Part shown: piece after piece, positions 10,928-22,256 of the stretch
How the letters are laid out: the number at the start of each line of letters is the position of its first letter
Position numbering within the stretch: the first letter of the stretch is position 1
Assembly (NCBI RefSeq): GCF_000006565.2
Contig: NC_031475.1
Coordinates: 1,509,535-1,573,534 of the forward strand
Origin: Toxoplasma gondii ME49
Lineage: Eukaryota > Apicomplexa > Conoidasida > Eucoccidiorida > Sarcocystidae
Direction: 5' to 3'
Length of the DNA stretch: 64,000 bases
The notes under the pieces: generated by a model
Told to the model about the DNA's origin: nothing
The model's input: only the letters and a program-made list of their open reading frames with translations
Databases searched by the model: none
Made by a program: the position numbers and the translations under genes

Positions 10928-13900
10928 GCGAATGCACATTTACTGTGGAGGAGTTTTGGAAGTTTTTTCGGTCTCGGGTTGAAGCAGGAACAAGGAGAGG
11001 CATTGGGGGGCCTAAGAAAGTGGCAAGACCGCGGGGATACACGGCCGTGTGTGTCGCCGGTGTCTCCCGGGAAAGGACGGCATTCCTCCTAAAAGAAAAA
11101 CGGTTCAGGCGAAATTGTTTCAAAGGCGACTGCAGTGCAGAGTGTGGGCAGTTTGCCAGGAAGAACTTTGAACTTCACCTCAAAATGAGAAGTCACGCGC
11201 ACAAGCACATGGCGCCGCGTCTCGGGACAAGGGCGTGATCTCGGTTCCGTTGAGTTCGTTGACAGAAATGACAACGGCGTTCCTTGGTGCAGGCACAGAC
11301 AGCCGAACAGATGACAAACTGGAAAGCGAAAAGGTGGGAAATCGAGATGACCGAGGTCGAGTCAAGGGGCTTTTCCGGTCAAGCTGGGGGGTTTGAGACG
11401 GAAAGTTGCGTGGAGGCCGCGGCGCATTTTAATTTTTTTCAACGGAGAGTCCTCAGAAAGAGAAACAGACGCACTCCTCGGCTTTCTGGATTCGCAAGAA
11501 GAACAAGGGTGTTCAAAGAAAAGGAAAACGACTTCTTTTCTGCTAGATGTGTCGTCTGTTTCCGAGCGAAGACACAACCGCAAGTGTGTGGCGGCCATTC
11601 CGACGCGCCTGAGAAAAGTCGACGCGGTGTGCTGCGTGGAGAAGTCGAGGTTGAAGCGCCAGTAAGATTTCTGCTTTACGAACGCGACAGCATTCCCGAG
11701 GTTTCGAGAGTCACTGAAACGCGAATCCGCGCGTTTCTTCCTTGTTCAAGAGAAGGTGTGCTTGCTCTGAAGTTCGCGCCTCCCCCCTGTGTGTGCCCGC
11801 GGATCAGACGCACACACATGCGGAGTCTGCAGAACACCTCTCAGTCGTTTGCTTTGACCTCCAACGAAGGGTCTTGTTCACGCTTTTCTCCAGCCAAAAT
11901 AACGGTCGCACAATAGCGCCTGACGCGATGGAGTGTTTTAACCGAGACAACAGGTCGGCTTCTGGGCAGCAGCGTGAGTCCGCGCGTTTAGAAGCAAACG
12001 TAGGTCCGAAGTGCTTGCATCTCAACACTTCCAGCGCTACTTCCATCGAGTCACCTACACAAACGACGAACGTCGAGGACACGTTTCCCCAGTTTCATGA
12101 CAAGCGAAACTCGTCTTGTCTCCAGTGCGACGCAAGTTCAGGCGCCTCGTGTCGTCGCGTCTCCCGGCTCGTCACGGTGAAGATCGCCACTGGGAAGTGC
12201 TCCGAAGTTGGCGCAAGTTCCCGACATCGTAAAAACCTTGTCATTCAGGGTGCTGCACATAAAAGTGTGAGGCGAAACACACAAGGTCGGAAGCGGTTAA
12301 CTGGCTTACCACACACATCGCGTTGCCGACTCACGGAGATGCGGAGTATCCAGACACCTCTCTACGAAACTAGGGCAACCACCAGATATCCCGTTTGTGT
12401 TCAGTTATGACTCGCCATGAAGATGTATAACCAATCGAAGATCTAATGCACAGTGAACATTGAAGAAAGTTTTCGGAGAGGAAGTTTGTAACACGAGCCG
12501 AAGTGGTGAACTCTGAAAGTGTTTCTGCTTCATCCTTCTAATGCTCAACTGCGGATAATTTGAGGAAAATTTTTCTCGTGCCATTAGCACGGTGTGTGGC
12601 TCTCGTCGAAGCACGCGTGTGTGGAGTGTATTTCGACAGTGCGTTCACCTCCTTAGCCTGCCTAAAGTAAATGCGCTCGACTTCAGTCTCCTCTGGGTAT
12701 CCACGTTCGCTTCGAAGCTGGCCCCATGAGTAATGTTGGATCACGAGGAGCAGAGAACCAACGTCGTACAGTATACGGAGACAGGAACTCAGTCCTCGCC
12801 GTAGAAGATGTCTACTGGAAGCTCTAGTGATTTTCCGTGTTTTCCAATATCCTTAAAGCATTCATGTTTGCTCGGAAGTGGCATGTCTCTCGCAATATGT
12901 TTGGCGTCGCGTCCACGAGCCTGCTCGGCTCAGCCTCGCCTCTCTGCTTTCGGGGCAAGGGGAAGTCAGTGACTCACGCAGAAGAGGTGTGGAGTGAGTT
13001 CGAAGACAAAGAGGAGACGAAACGGCTTGTAAGTCTCAACAGATCCTTTACTTTCGCGCAGTTGTCGTCATCTGTTTACTTGCCTTCTTGCGCCCGGAAG
13101 TTGGCGTCTAACGAATACACGAGGCTCTGTCAGCTTGGATGTACAGCAGGTGCTACTATCCTGGGATTCTTTTGTCAGGAAATGCCCGCTGTGAACGGGT
13201 ACGACCGTCGAATGCCACAAGATAGGTTTCTGCGATGACAACGATCTTTTCAATACCAGAAAGGTCTGCTACTTACAGGAAAGTCATGGCTTTGATAACA
13301 CTTTTCCTCCGGTGTAGAGCGTCGGCCACTGTGCTGGAAATCACAGAAATCCCATGCATGTGAAAGAAATCCGAAATGGGCTATGCCACAGGCAACAGAC
13401 AACTACCGCGACAGAGCAGCTACTACTTTCTTGTACTGGACTGCATTGGTTACATTGTGATTGCAAACGAACAGTGCTAATGCGTACAACTAAGGAGGTG
13501 GCCTCACTGTCGAAACACACTCCAGATACGCTGGTTCGCCGAGAAACGCAACGGCCTAAAGGTAGGAGAGCTTTTCTTGAATTATACAGTCCACGACACA
13601 TTCATCTGTCAATGTTCGGGGGTAACACAGAGAATGAAAGACCAGATGCAACGGAGAGAATCGTCGTCCGTCCGCTACGTCGTATCGTTTTCTAAGTAGC
13701 TATCCCAAGCATGTCAAGAAAAAGTGCGCTTGTGTGTAGAAACCAGTCTCATTCTGAAGTCGAAATCTTTGATTGCACTGTGCGACACACACTCTATCGT
13801 TTGCATATAGCCATTGTACATCGTTTCTAACAGCAATCCTTGCAATTTTTATAAGCAAAAAGCCGAGCTGTCTTGTTCAACCGAGTGTTGAAGACATTGC

Positions 13901-15249
13901 TGTAGCGTGGTTGCGGGTTTCCCTTCGACTCTTCCTCTCCGGTGCGGCTTTTCAGCCCCCCAACGTCCTTGAAAGTCCGAAAGGACAGCAGCGCTGACTG
14001 CAAATGCGAAAAAGCCAAGCTCCTCGTGTGCGGAAAGGCCACCTCACATGCACATTTGCCCCTTTTTCCTCCCCCCTTTGTCCCCACCCACTTTTCACCC
14101 GGCAGGTGCAGTCTGAGTCCGGTAAGAAAGTCGTCTTCCTCTGAAATGGCCGCGTCCGTCTCGGATCTTCGAAAAAGTGTTTTTCTTGGAACCTGCACTG
14201 TTGCCAGCTGCCAGAAAAAGCCGTTTTTGCCGAGGCTGCAGCGCCGCTGTCGGAACGCATTGACCTCACCCGAGCCTGTTCGTGTCTCGTGGAACTTCCC
14301 GGGTTGCCCAGCAAACTATGCGGTTTCAACTTCATTCCCTTTGCTATGAACGTTTGCTTTGGAAAACAGGGCCGTTCTTCGCTGATCTGACTTTTCAAAT
14401 CCGTGCTCTCCAACTGCAAGGTGTGCAGGATCCTCCAGTTGAGCAGAGCTGCTGACACACGGAACCACTTGTTGCAACTCGCGGCTCTCGTGTGCCTTTT
14501 ACCATTTTTTTCCCCTCATCTCCCATCTCTTTTCCTCTGGATTCGCGGTGTTTTTTCACAGTTCCTTCCTTCGAACCGCGTTCTGGTACTACACGGACGC
14601 GATTCCCCTTATTTCACTTCGTCTTCGAGACACGCATGTCGAAACAAGGTTGAAAAAAGGGGAAAAGTGGTGTGTGTCTTGCCTTCTGCGCCCAGTCTCG
14701 GGTCGAAGGAACGGCGCCACCTTGTGCACTTTTTCATGTCTCTTCCCTGGCGAAACCTTGCCTGTTTTCTCCTCCCAGCCATTCGCAATGTCCAAAAATT
14801 CGTTTCTCCTTTGCGCCTGCCTCTCCGCTGCCGGCGCACCTCGCCTGTGTCGACACTAAAGCGAGGAAACGCGTCCTTCCGTCTCTTCCACGCTTGGGTG
14901 CAGGGAACCCCAACCTTCAATTGTTCCTGGTCTAGACCAGGAGTTGATTCGTGGTAAACACTCCCCCCCAGCAAGCAAAGGTTGCAACATTCCTCACTTG
15001 TTCCGCGCCGTGACGCCTCAGCTGGCTACGCCGGAAGGCGAAGTCCGCGCGGCTCTCACCGTACCAGAATGAGTTGTCGCAGCGGGAGAAGCTGTCACAA
15101 ATTAAGGACAACGAACTCCTTGACTTTTCAAACTGAGAGTCGTCTTGCATCTGAGCGCTCCGCAGCTTAACGCGGCAGACGAATCGGTTGGCAGACGCTC
15201 AAGACTTCCCCCGGGGGCGCACTCTTCCCATCAGCCCAAAGTCAGAAGA
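10928..15249. other. Divergent intergenic region between helicase and MRG genes
   Basis: About 4.3 kb between two divergently transcribed genes, so it should hold both promoters and 5' untranslated regions. Several open frames occur (for example 11284-11916, 11742-12410 and 12837-13238, all plus), but none shows a recognisable domain, phase-consistent exon series or convincing start context. I see no RNA gene or mobile element. A short unrecognised gene cannot be excluded. Confidence 0.5.
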
Positions 15250-18200
15250 ATGGACGCTCGCACTCAAACTGCATGCAATGGGGGCGTCGGCCACGGAGCG
15301 ACTGTCGGAGTTTCCCCTTCTTCGGAGTCCTTTCTGCCCGCTGGACCGGCGGAAGGGGAAGGCGAAACAGCGTTCTCCGCATGCGCGAGTCGACACTCTC
15401 CAAGCTCAGGTGTCAAGGCGAGGCACCCGCTCTGTCCACGGCCGTCCACCAGAGTGAAAGCCGAGGCTGGAGTCGAGTCTTCAAGCGTCAGTCCGGAAGA
15501 CTTGAGTCTGTGGGAGTGGCTGCGGGAGCGCCTGCACCTCTGTTATGCCTCTCTTGTTCAGCGGAGCCCCCCATCGAACAACGAGGCGACGCTTTTCTCC
15601 GACGCCATCCCGACTCAGGATGGAAGAGACAGCGAGGACAGTCTACCTCCTTTCCTCGGCTCGCTGCGTCCGCCGTCCAGCAGCTTCCTCTCTTCTGACC
15701 GCTCGTCGTTTGCCCCGCGGACTGTGTGGACTGAACAGACGAGCACGCTGAAGAGCCTCACCGAGAGACGGCGGATCGCTAAATCCGCCGTCCTCCCGGA
15801 GGCGGTTCTCCGGTGGCTCTGGGGGCTCCCAGAAACTCGCCGGCGAAACGTTCTCGGTGTTCTAAAGGCGATGAAGGCCGAGGAAGAAGCTGCGGTGTGG
15901 GCCGCAGACAGAGACGCGGGGGAGAGCGGGGGTAGTGGGGAGAGTGAGGGCGAGACGGCCTCAGCGGAAAAGGCTGTCGAAGAACGCGTCGGAGAGAAAA
16001 GTGGAAGGAGGCGCGGGGTCGACGGGGAGGGAGACGGACTGAGAGAGGCGAAGACGCAAGGGGATCGGCGGGAAGAAGAAGTCGTCTGCGGTGAGCACAC
16101 TTGTCAAGAAGAGAAAGACAAAGTTGAGGAGGAAACGCAGAGGGTTCGTGAACAGGTCGACCCTCGAGGTCCTAGTGAAGAGATTCGGAGTCGAGAAGCG
16201 TTGTCTCCGACGACATACAAAGATTCAACGGAGACAGTTGCATGGAGAGAAACTTCCTCTCGCTTGTCTCGTTCGAAAAACGTGGAGTCTGTCTCCTCAT
16301 CCGACCTCTCTTTCTCTCCACGCGCCTTCTTTTTGCTTCCACCGTCGACCCCCGCGCGACCCGGAGTCCCCCCAGCGCTCCCCGCCTGGTCCCCAGACTG
16401 CGCGTTCGCGCCTGCAAGCTCGTGTGCCCACTGGCCTGGCGCCGCGGGAGTCTGGGAGCGCGCAGGCGTGATCCCGGCGTTTCAGCTCGGGGAGCTGGTC
16501 ATGCACAGTTGGCAGGGGCGTTTTCAGCTAGGCGTCGTGTTGGAACGTCGCCTTTTTGCATGCAGGCGAAGACGCGGTGCCAGGAAGAGTGAAGCCTCGC
16601 AGCCGCACACCACGGCCCTCGTCTCCCCGGTGGCGCTGCGCGAGGAAGAACAGAGACAGAGAAAGGGCAAGCGTGGAGGCGCTGGCGAGACTGAAGTCGA
16701 GGACTGCGAAGAGCAGCCGAAACGTCGGCGTCTCCAGAGCGCGTTGTTCACGAGTTCTTCTGAAGACAGCAGCGAGAGCAGCGAAGACGAGTCGGCCGCG
16801 ACACAGTTTCTCAGACCGAGAGAGAAGACCCGCTGCTTGAGTCCCTGTCTCAGCTCGGGGCCTGCAGAGCCCGGAGCTCGGGCGTCGCGGAGACAGTTTG
16901 AAGTGATCTACAGAGTCGTCTGCCTCGGGTACAACAAACTCGCGACGAAGAAGAGTTTCGGAGAATGGACTCGCGAGAACCACCTGATGGTTGTCGACGG
17001 CCTCGACGTCCTGCAGAAATGCCATGCCCACAACCTCCGCGCCATTCGAGACGTCAAAGACGCTGGATTCAACGCCTGGAGCGTCCAGACAGAGACCGCC
17101 TTCGACCACCGGTGTGAACGGTTTTCCTCCGCCGACGAACAGGAGGCGAGGAACGAGAAGAAAAAGGAGACGGTGGCGGTCGGCGGAGGGCGAGGCGCAG
17201 GCAGAGGGCGAAGGGGCAGAGGGCGCACGGGGGACCGCACGACAAGCAGAGAGGGAGTTTCTGGAAAGGGAGAAGACGTTTCTCCTCGTCGCGGCCGTCA
17301 AACGTACAGAGATGCGGGCCGGGCAGGTCGAAGGAAGCCTGGAGAGAAGGCTTCAGGCGCGGAGAGCGACAGCCAACCAGCAGGAGGAGACGAAGGCGGC
17401 GGCGCGACGGCGGGGGCGATGGTGTCGGTAAAGACAGACAGAGAGCGAGAAAGGCGCGTCAAAGTCGAGAGCTTGCGAAGAAAACTTCTGGACGACATGG
17501 AGCAGTTGAAGCAAGCAGAGGAAAGTCGCAGACAGGAGGAAACGACTGGCAAAGAAAGTAGGTGGAGAATCCGGGGAAGCAGACTCGCGTTTCTGGGAAC
17601 TTCAGAGCCTTTCAAGGCGGGGTGGACAGACACGATGGTAGAGTTAAACAGCTCACGGGTTTCAACGCGTTGTCGCTCGTAAATCATGCGCAAAGACACC
17701 TCAGCCAGTGTCTCGTTGGCGCCTCCTTCTCTTCCAGTCAGTGGTCTCGCCTCGCCCTGCAAGCGATGAAGAGAACTTTTGCGCGGTTTCTTCTGCAGAG
17801 ACACAATTCAGCAGCTCGGTGGCTGTCCTACGTTCTGGGCCTTGTGTCTCCATCTTGTGTCGCGCTAGTCTAGGCTGCTTACTCTCTGTGTCGACGCCGC
17901 TGCCGAAAGGCAAGACCTCTGAACGCAGCTGACCTTCTGTGCTTCTGTCTGCGGCGCAACGCTGACGTTGTCTCAGCGTCTCTTTGAAAGTGGTCGCCTG
18001 CTTCGTGTGTCTTTCTTACAATGCAGACCCTGCAGACGCCAACAGGACGCGGCTTGAGGACTGCGCGAGAAAAACTGCAGCAGAGGTCCACCCACTATGG
18101 AAGCTTTCTCGCTGGCTGTTCGTTCGTCTGAGCCAGAGTCGGTCGCTGGTTCTTCTTCGGTCTTTTCCGCTAATGCCTCATGAGCTCCGCGCTTCCAGAG

Positions 18201-19792
18201 AGGAGCGAGGCCGACGCAGCAGTTCTTCGCAAGTGTCTCCTGGGCTGCGACTGGTGGGCGAGATGACTGTCTCTGAATTGCAGGCGCGCTTTGAGTGGGC
18301 CTTCTTGACGTTTCTCAACGAAAAGAGACGCCTCGAGGCGGACGCGCAGGAGTCGAGGAGTCGAGGGAACACCGAGATAGGAGTCACTTGCGCAGCTGCG
18401 TCCACTGCATGTCGACCCGAGAGGCTGTCAGTGAGTGACACGGCGTCTTCTTCTCTCCAAGCGGCTGGCTCCTCCTCTCAGTCCTCCGAAGAAGGTCATG
18501 CGTTGGCGGTGGCGGGGCTGCTGCGCGAGGGTGAGAACGGTGCAGGCTCAGGGGATATAGACAGCTGGAGGCAGGCGAGAGGAAAAGAAATCTCGAAAAA
18601 GGCGGACAGAAAAAGACAGACGTGCGTTGGAGAAGAACGCGAGAAGACCCGTGGATCAGGCGATCCGATGGCTCCATGCCTTGTGGAGGATAAAATGCAG
18701 CCGGGTGGTCAAACTGATGAATTCAAAGCGACGAGCGGGACAGACGAGACCGCAGACAACGCCTCGACTGGCAGTCAAAACGTTGGAAACGCCGCAGAGG
18801 TACGCGGTATCTCCGGAGTGTCTCGGACGTTTCCTTCAGCGCAAGTGTCGCCTCCAACTCAGGAGCCCACAACCTCTGCTTGCGCGTCGCAGTCTCCTGT
18901 GTCGATGCGAGAAACAGAAAATTCGCAGGTTTCTTCGTCAGACTCCTCGCCTTCTACGCCCCCAGAAGCGGAACACTGCTTAGAAAAGGGTGAGAGTTCT
19001 TTTGTCTCTTCATCCTTCTCTTTCGCCTCTTCCGTCTCTTACTCAGGCAGTTCCTTCTCATCCTTACTCTGGTGGCTCCTTCTCCTTCACATCGTCACAG
19101 CAGTCCACGGTTGCTCTCTCTTTCTGGCTTGGATCTGTGTCATTGGTTACCACCGGTGTGTTTCCGTCTATCTCGATCTCTCAGTCTCTGTTTTGAAGTC
19201 TGCTTCTGTCCCGCCGGCTCTGCAGCCTGCTCCTTCGCCGGTGGGTGCGTCATCTTCTTCTCTTTTTGATGGGCTGTCTATTGGTTCAGGGTCTGCTGTT
19301 CTGGCGACTTCTTGCCTGAAGGCGGAGGTTGAAGGATCAGACTGTCAAGAGGCGGCGAAACCTCCAGAGGCGTCCTGGGACAGCGAGGTTGAGCTGGAAT
19401 GCGAGTTTTTCGCTTCCTACTTCGGAGGTCTCTCCGCATCGAAGCTGGAAGCGCTGTGGGGGCCTTTGACGAGTCTCGTCGCGCTCCAAGTCGACTGGCT
19501 CAACAGCCATTTCCTCGCGGTCGCGTGCCACACAGAGGAAGAGGCGGCGGATCTGCGAGACCACATGCAGAGACTGCAGACTCGCCTCTTGTCCGACGTC
19601 GTGGGCGTCGAACACTGGGTCCGCTGTCTCCACCCCGCCGCGATGGCGAAACACCACGTGCAACCTGTTCTAGAAAACCTTCCGTTTCCTCTCCAGAGAC
19701 AGTTTGTGCGCCTCACGCAATTCACTGTCCATTACCTGGAACACTTGTGGAGAAGAAAAATCGAAGAAAGCAACGGAAAACGGATCAAGTGA
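15250..19792 (+). CDS. MRG/Eaf3-like chromatin protein (chromo barrel + split MRG domain)
   Basis: Likely a histone-mark reader and subunit of acetyltransferase/deacetylase complexes in the nucleus, by analogy with MRG15 and Eaf3. The first ATG in the long open frame is at 15250. Residues ~410-430 (GELVMHSWQGRFQLGVV) and ~550-590 (YRVVCLGYNK...FGEWTRENHLMVVD) resemble the two halves of an MRG15-type chromo barrel, separated by a Glu/Arg/Ser-rich insert. LRRKLLDDMEQL near residue 740 resembles the MRG-domain start. The rest appears after an intron: ARFEWAFLTFLNEKRR near 18284, then GVEHWVRCL and FVRLTQFTVHYLEHLWRRK before the stop at 19790-19792. The first intron is probably 17638-18283 (phase 0, acceptor GAATTGCAG), but the donor is uncertain. 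A second in-frame intron is likely at 18990-19289. Family assignment rests on short motifs. The long inserts are typical of coccidian nuclear proteins. Confidence 0.6.
18990..19289 (+). other. Probable 300-base in-frame intron in the MRG-like gene
   Basis: Donor AAAAG/GTGAGAG and acceptor TTGGTTCAG bracket exactly 300 bases without a stop, so the surrounding frame reads through. Splicing joins a Ser/Thr-rich segment to the conserved C-terminal MRG part. The internal sequence is T-rich and would encode a strongly hydrophobic stretch (WWLLLLHIVTAVHG and more), out of character for a nuclear protein. That favours removal as an intron. Confidence 0.55.
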
Positions 19793-22256
19793 AGCGCACA
19801 CACGATCAGAAAGAGGACAGGCAGCTTGCGCAGGCGGGTGGGTCTATTCGAGTGAGGAACGGTGCATGTCAGTGTCGCTTTCGAGTTGTTGACTTCTGCT
19901 TTTGTTTGAGATCAAAGCACGTTTTCTTGTTACTTAGCACACACGCGTGGTTGGCCTAAAGAATGCCGCGTGGAGCCCGCGTTTGAGATGGAGACTCGCA
20001 TTCACCCACGAGGACCAAGTGTGTGATTCGCGGCCTCTTCACGGGGAAATCCAAGCACGTTCTTTTCAGTGCTTGTTAACGAAATAGCGCCAGAGCTGGG
20101 GTACAAGAACACTGGAGTCGAATTGTGTCCTTTGGCTGTAACTTCGTTTTCTATGTGCGTGTAAGACACTTTCCAAAAGGATTTTTTTCAGATGGATAAT
20201 CTCTGCATCAAATATTCTAACTTACAAAACCATAAAAACACGTGGGATTACCACTACCGCAGATCCGTTTGTTTCTCTCACGACGTAGCTAAGCACGTTA
20301 AAACAGCGATGCAGTCCGGAGCTTGCGGTGAAACGCGTGAAGCCAACTGATTTTATTTTCACAGACAGCTCCGTTTGGCTGCGCATGCGTTCATGTGCAG
20401 CTAAGGAGTGGAACTACGAAAGCGTGTCCTCCCCAGTGTCCACCTCTGCGCACAGCAGCTCTGTTCATAGAAGGTCCGTGTGCAGCCGTTCCCGGAAATC
20501 GAACAAAGTCAGGGGCATGCCCACCAGTTCTTCGATAACTTTCGGATCTCGACTTTTTTGCCCGTGGCACAGAAAAGTGTGATCTAGAACTATGTCTTTG
20601 TGCCACGTCGGAGTACAGATCCACTGGGCCACGCGGGAGTCCGACTCCTTTTGACAAACAACTTCTCAAATGATCCCACGTACGGGTGGAGTCCAGCCGC
20701 CCAGTCGGTCTGACACAACCCTCGAAGAGACGTTTCACGTGCATGCTTAGCGTTTCCGTGTGAAGCGCTGATTCCGTTCTGTTGAAATGAAACAACAGTT
20801 CTATACATATCAGCAAGCTGATGCCGCTAATAGGCATACATCTGAAAACGAAGAAGGCCGCCGTAAGTTTTATATCGAAAACACTCTGAGACGCCACACA
20901 ACGTCCTAATGACACTCACGAAAATAACGGGTTGGTCTCCGCATCTTCCGAATGACCACTGCTGAAAAAATGTAGAAGGAAGTACACGTAACTCCCAGTG
21001 AATGGAGATCTACCCCGCCACACCACCAATCTACAACTGATCTTATGTAGGGCAGACGGAGCTTTAAAAAAACGAAGACACCTCTGTTGTTGCAGTTCCA
21101 CGGATGTATACAAATTTCAGTGACAAAGATACCCGACCGGGTTCACACGCACGGTAATGCATTTCTTCGTGTCACTGTTGCGGGAAAGAAACAAATACGA
21201 GCGCACTTTTGAAGGAACCATGGAAATCTACGAATCAAAAATACGCCAGCAGGTGCTGGTTTACCGCCTCCTGTGATACAGTAGAAAACTCACGGATCGG
21301 ACCGGACACAAAAAACACAGACCAGATGTAGACAAACTGTATTATAGTTGCCAATGAGTCTCCGACCCGCTACCCTCTGAACGAATGCGCCGCGCCGTAG
21401 TCATACCCGTATCCTGCAAAGGAAAAAACATGAGGCGCATCTGACCGACAAGAAGCATTGGAATATGAATTTCGAACAGACTGGTCTGCAGCAGCGTGTG
21501 TCCACAGTAGGCAATATTCGTGGCTCTGCGTTCGAGAAATTGAAGTAAAATGCAGGTAGAAGACTCGCAGACCTCTTCACACTAAGACCAAATCCCGGAA
21601 TTCCGTGAGTCGTCGTGTCTCAATCGGTAAACGAGAAAAAGGTTACCTAGTGTTTCCACCTTCACAAGTGTACTAGTCGAACTACGACACCTAATGAACG
21701 AACAGTCAACCAATTTTGCACACAGAAATATGACAATTTTGTAGACACAAATCTGTGAACCTCATTCTGCCTTGAAAATAAATGGTCGCGGCACTTCGTT
21801 AAAAATCGTGAATTACTCATATCACTGTCAGTAGCGTTTCTAATTTGTGCTGCTGTAAGACAAATGATCGTGATGTTGTGGCCGTAGACGGCGAAAGTGG
21901 GTTTGGTGAAGAAACGAATACACTGACTATAATCACTTTTTCTCTACAGGAACGAACTAATATCGTTTCGCCCTCCTGGCAAAATGCGGCGCTCTTCCAG
22001 CGCCATGGTTGAACAAAGGTAATACAATGCTTTGCGGTCCGAAACCGTCTTCAACACCAAACAGGCTACCACATGCATCCCTGTTCTCTTCCATACTGAT
22101 GACAGACAGCAACACAGGAAATCCTATACGTGACCTTCATGAAGCAGAAACTTTTTTTCCTCCACATGATGTCTACAAGCTTCTGCGAAATGTTTCTCGT
22201 AGCTAAAGTCATATTCAGTTCCACCCTGTGATTGGTGTGTAACATGAGCAACTGGG
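19793..22256. other. Convergent intergenic region (3' ends of MRG-like and EGF genes)
   Basis: About 2.5 kb between two convergent genes, expected to hold both 3' untranslated regions and polyadenylation sites. Base composition is more AT-rich than the coding parts. Only short unconvincing frames are present, for example 20391-20915 on the minus strand. No repeat array, RNA gene or mobile element was recognised. Confidence 0.5.

Noticed and set aside
11284..12410. Two overlapping plus-strand frames of about 210-220 codons as a possible gene
   Set aside because: No recognisable domain, no good start context, and they lie in the expected promoter/5' untranslated region between divergent genes.
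18990..19225. A shorter intron ending at the CTCTGCAG acceptor near 19225 in the MRG-like gene
   Set aside because: Its length (236 bases) would break the frame into the conserved C-terminal segment, whereas the 300-base version keeps it.
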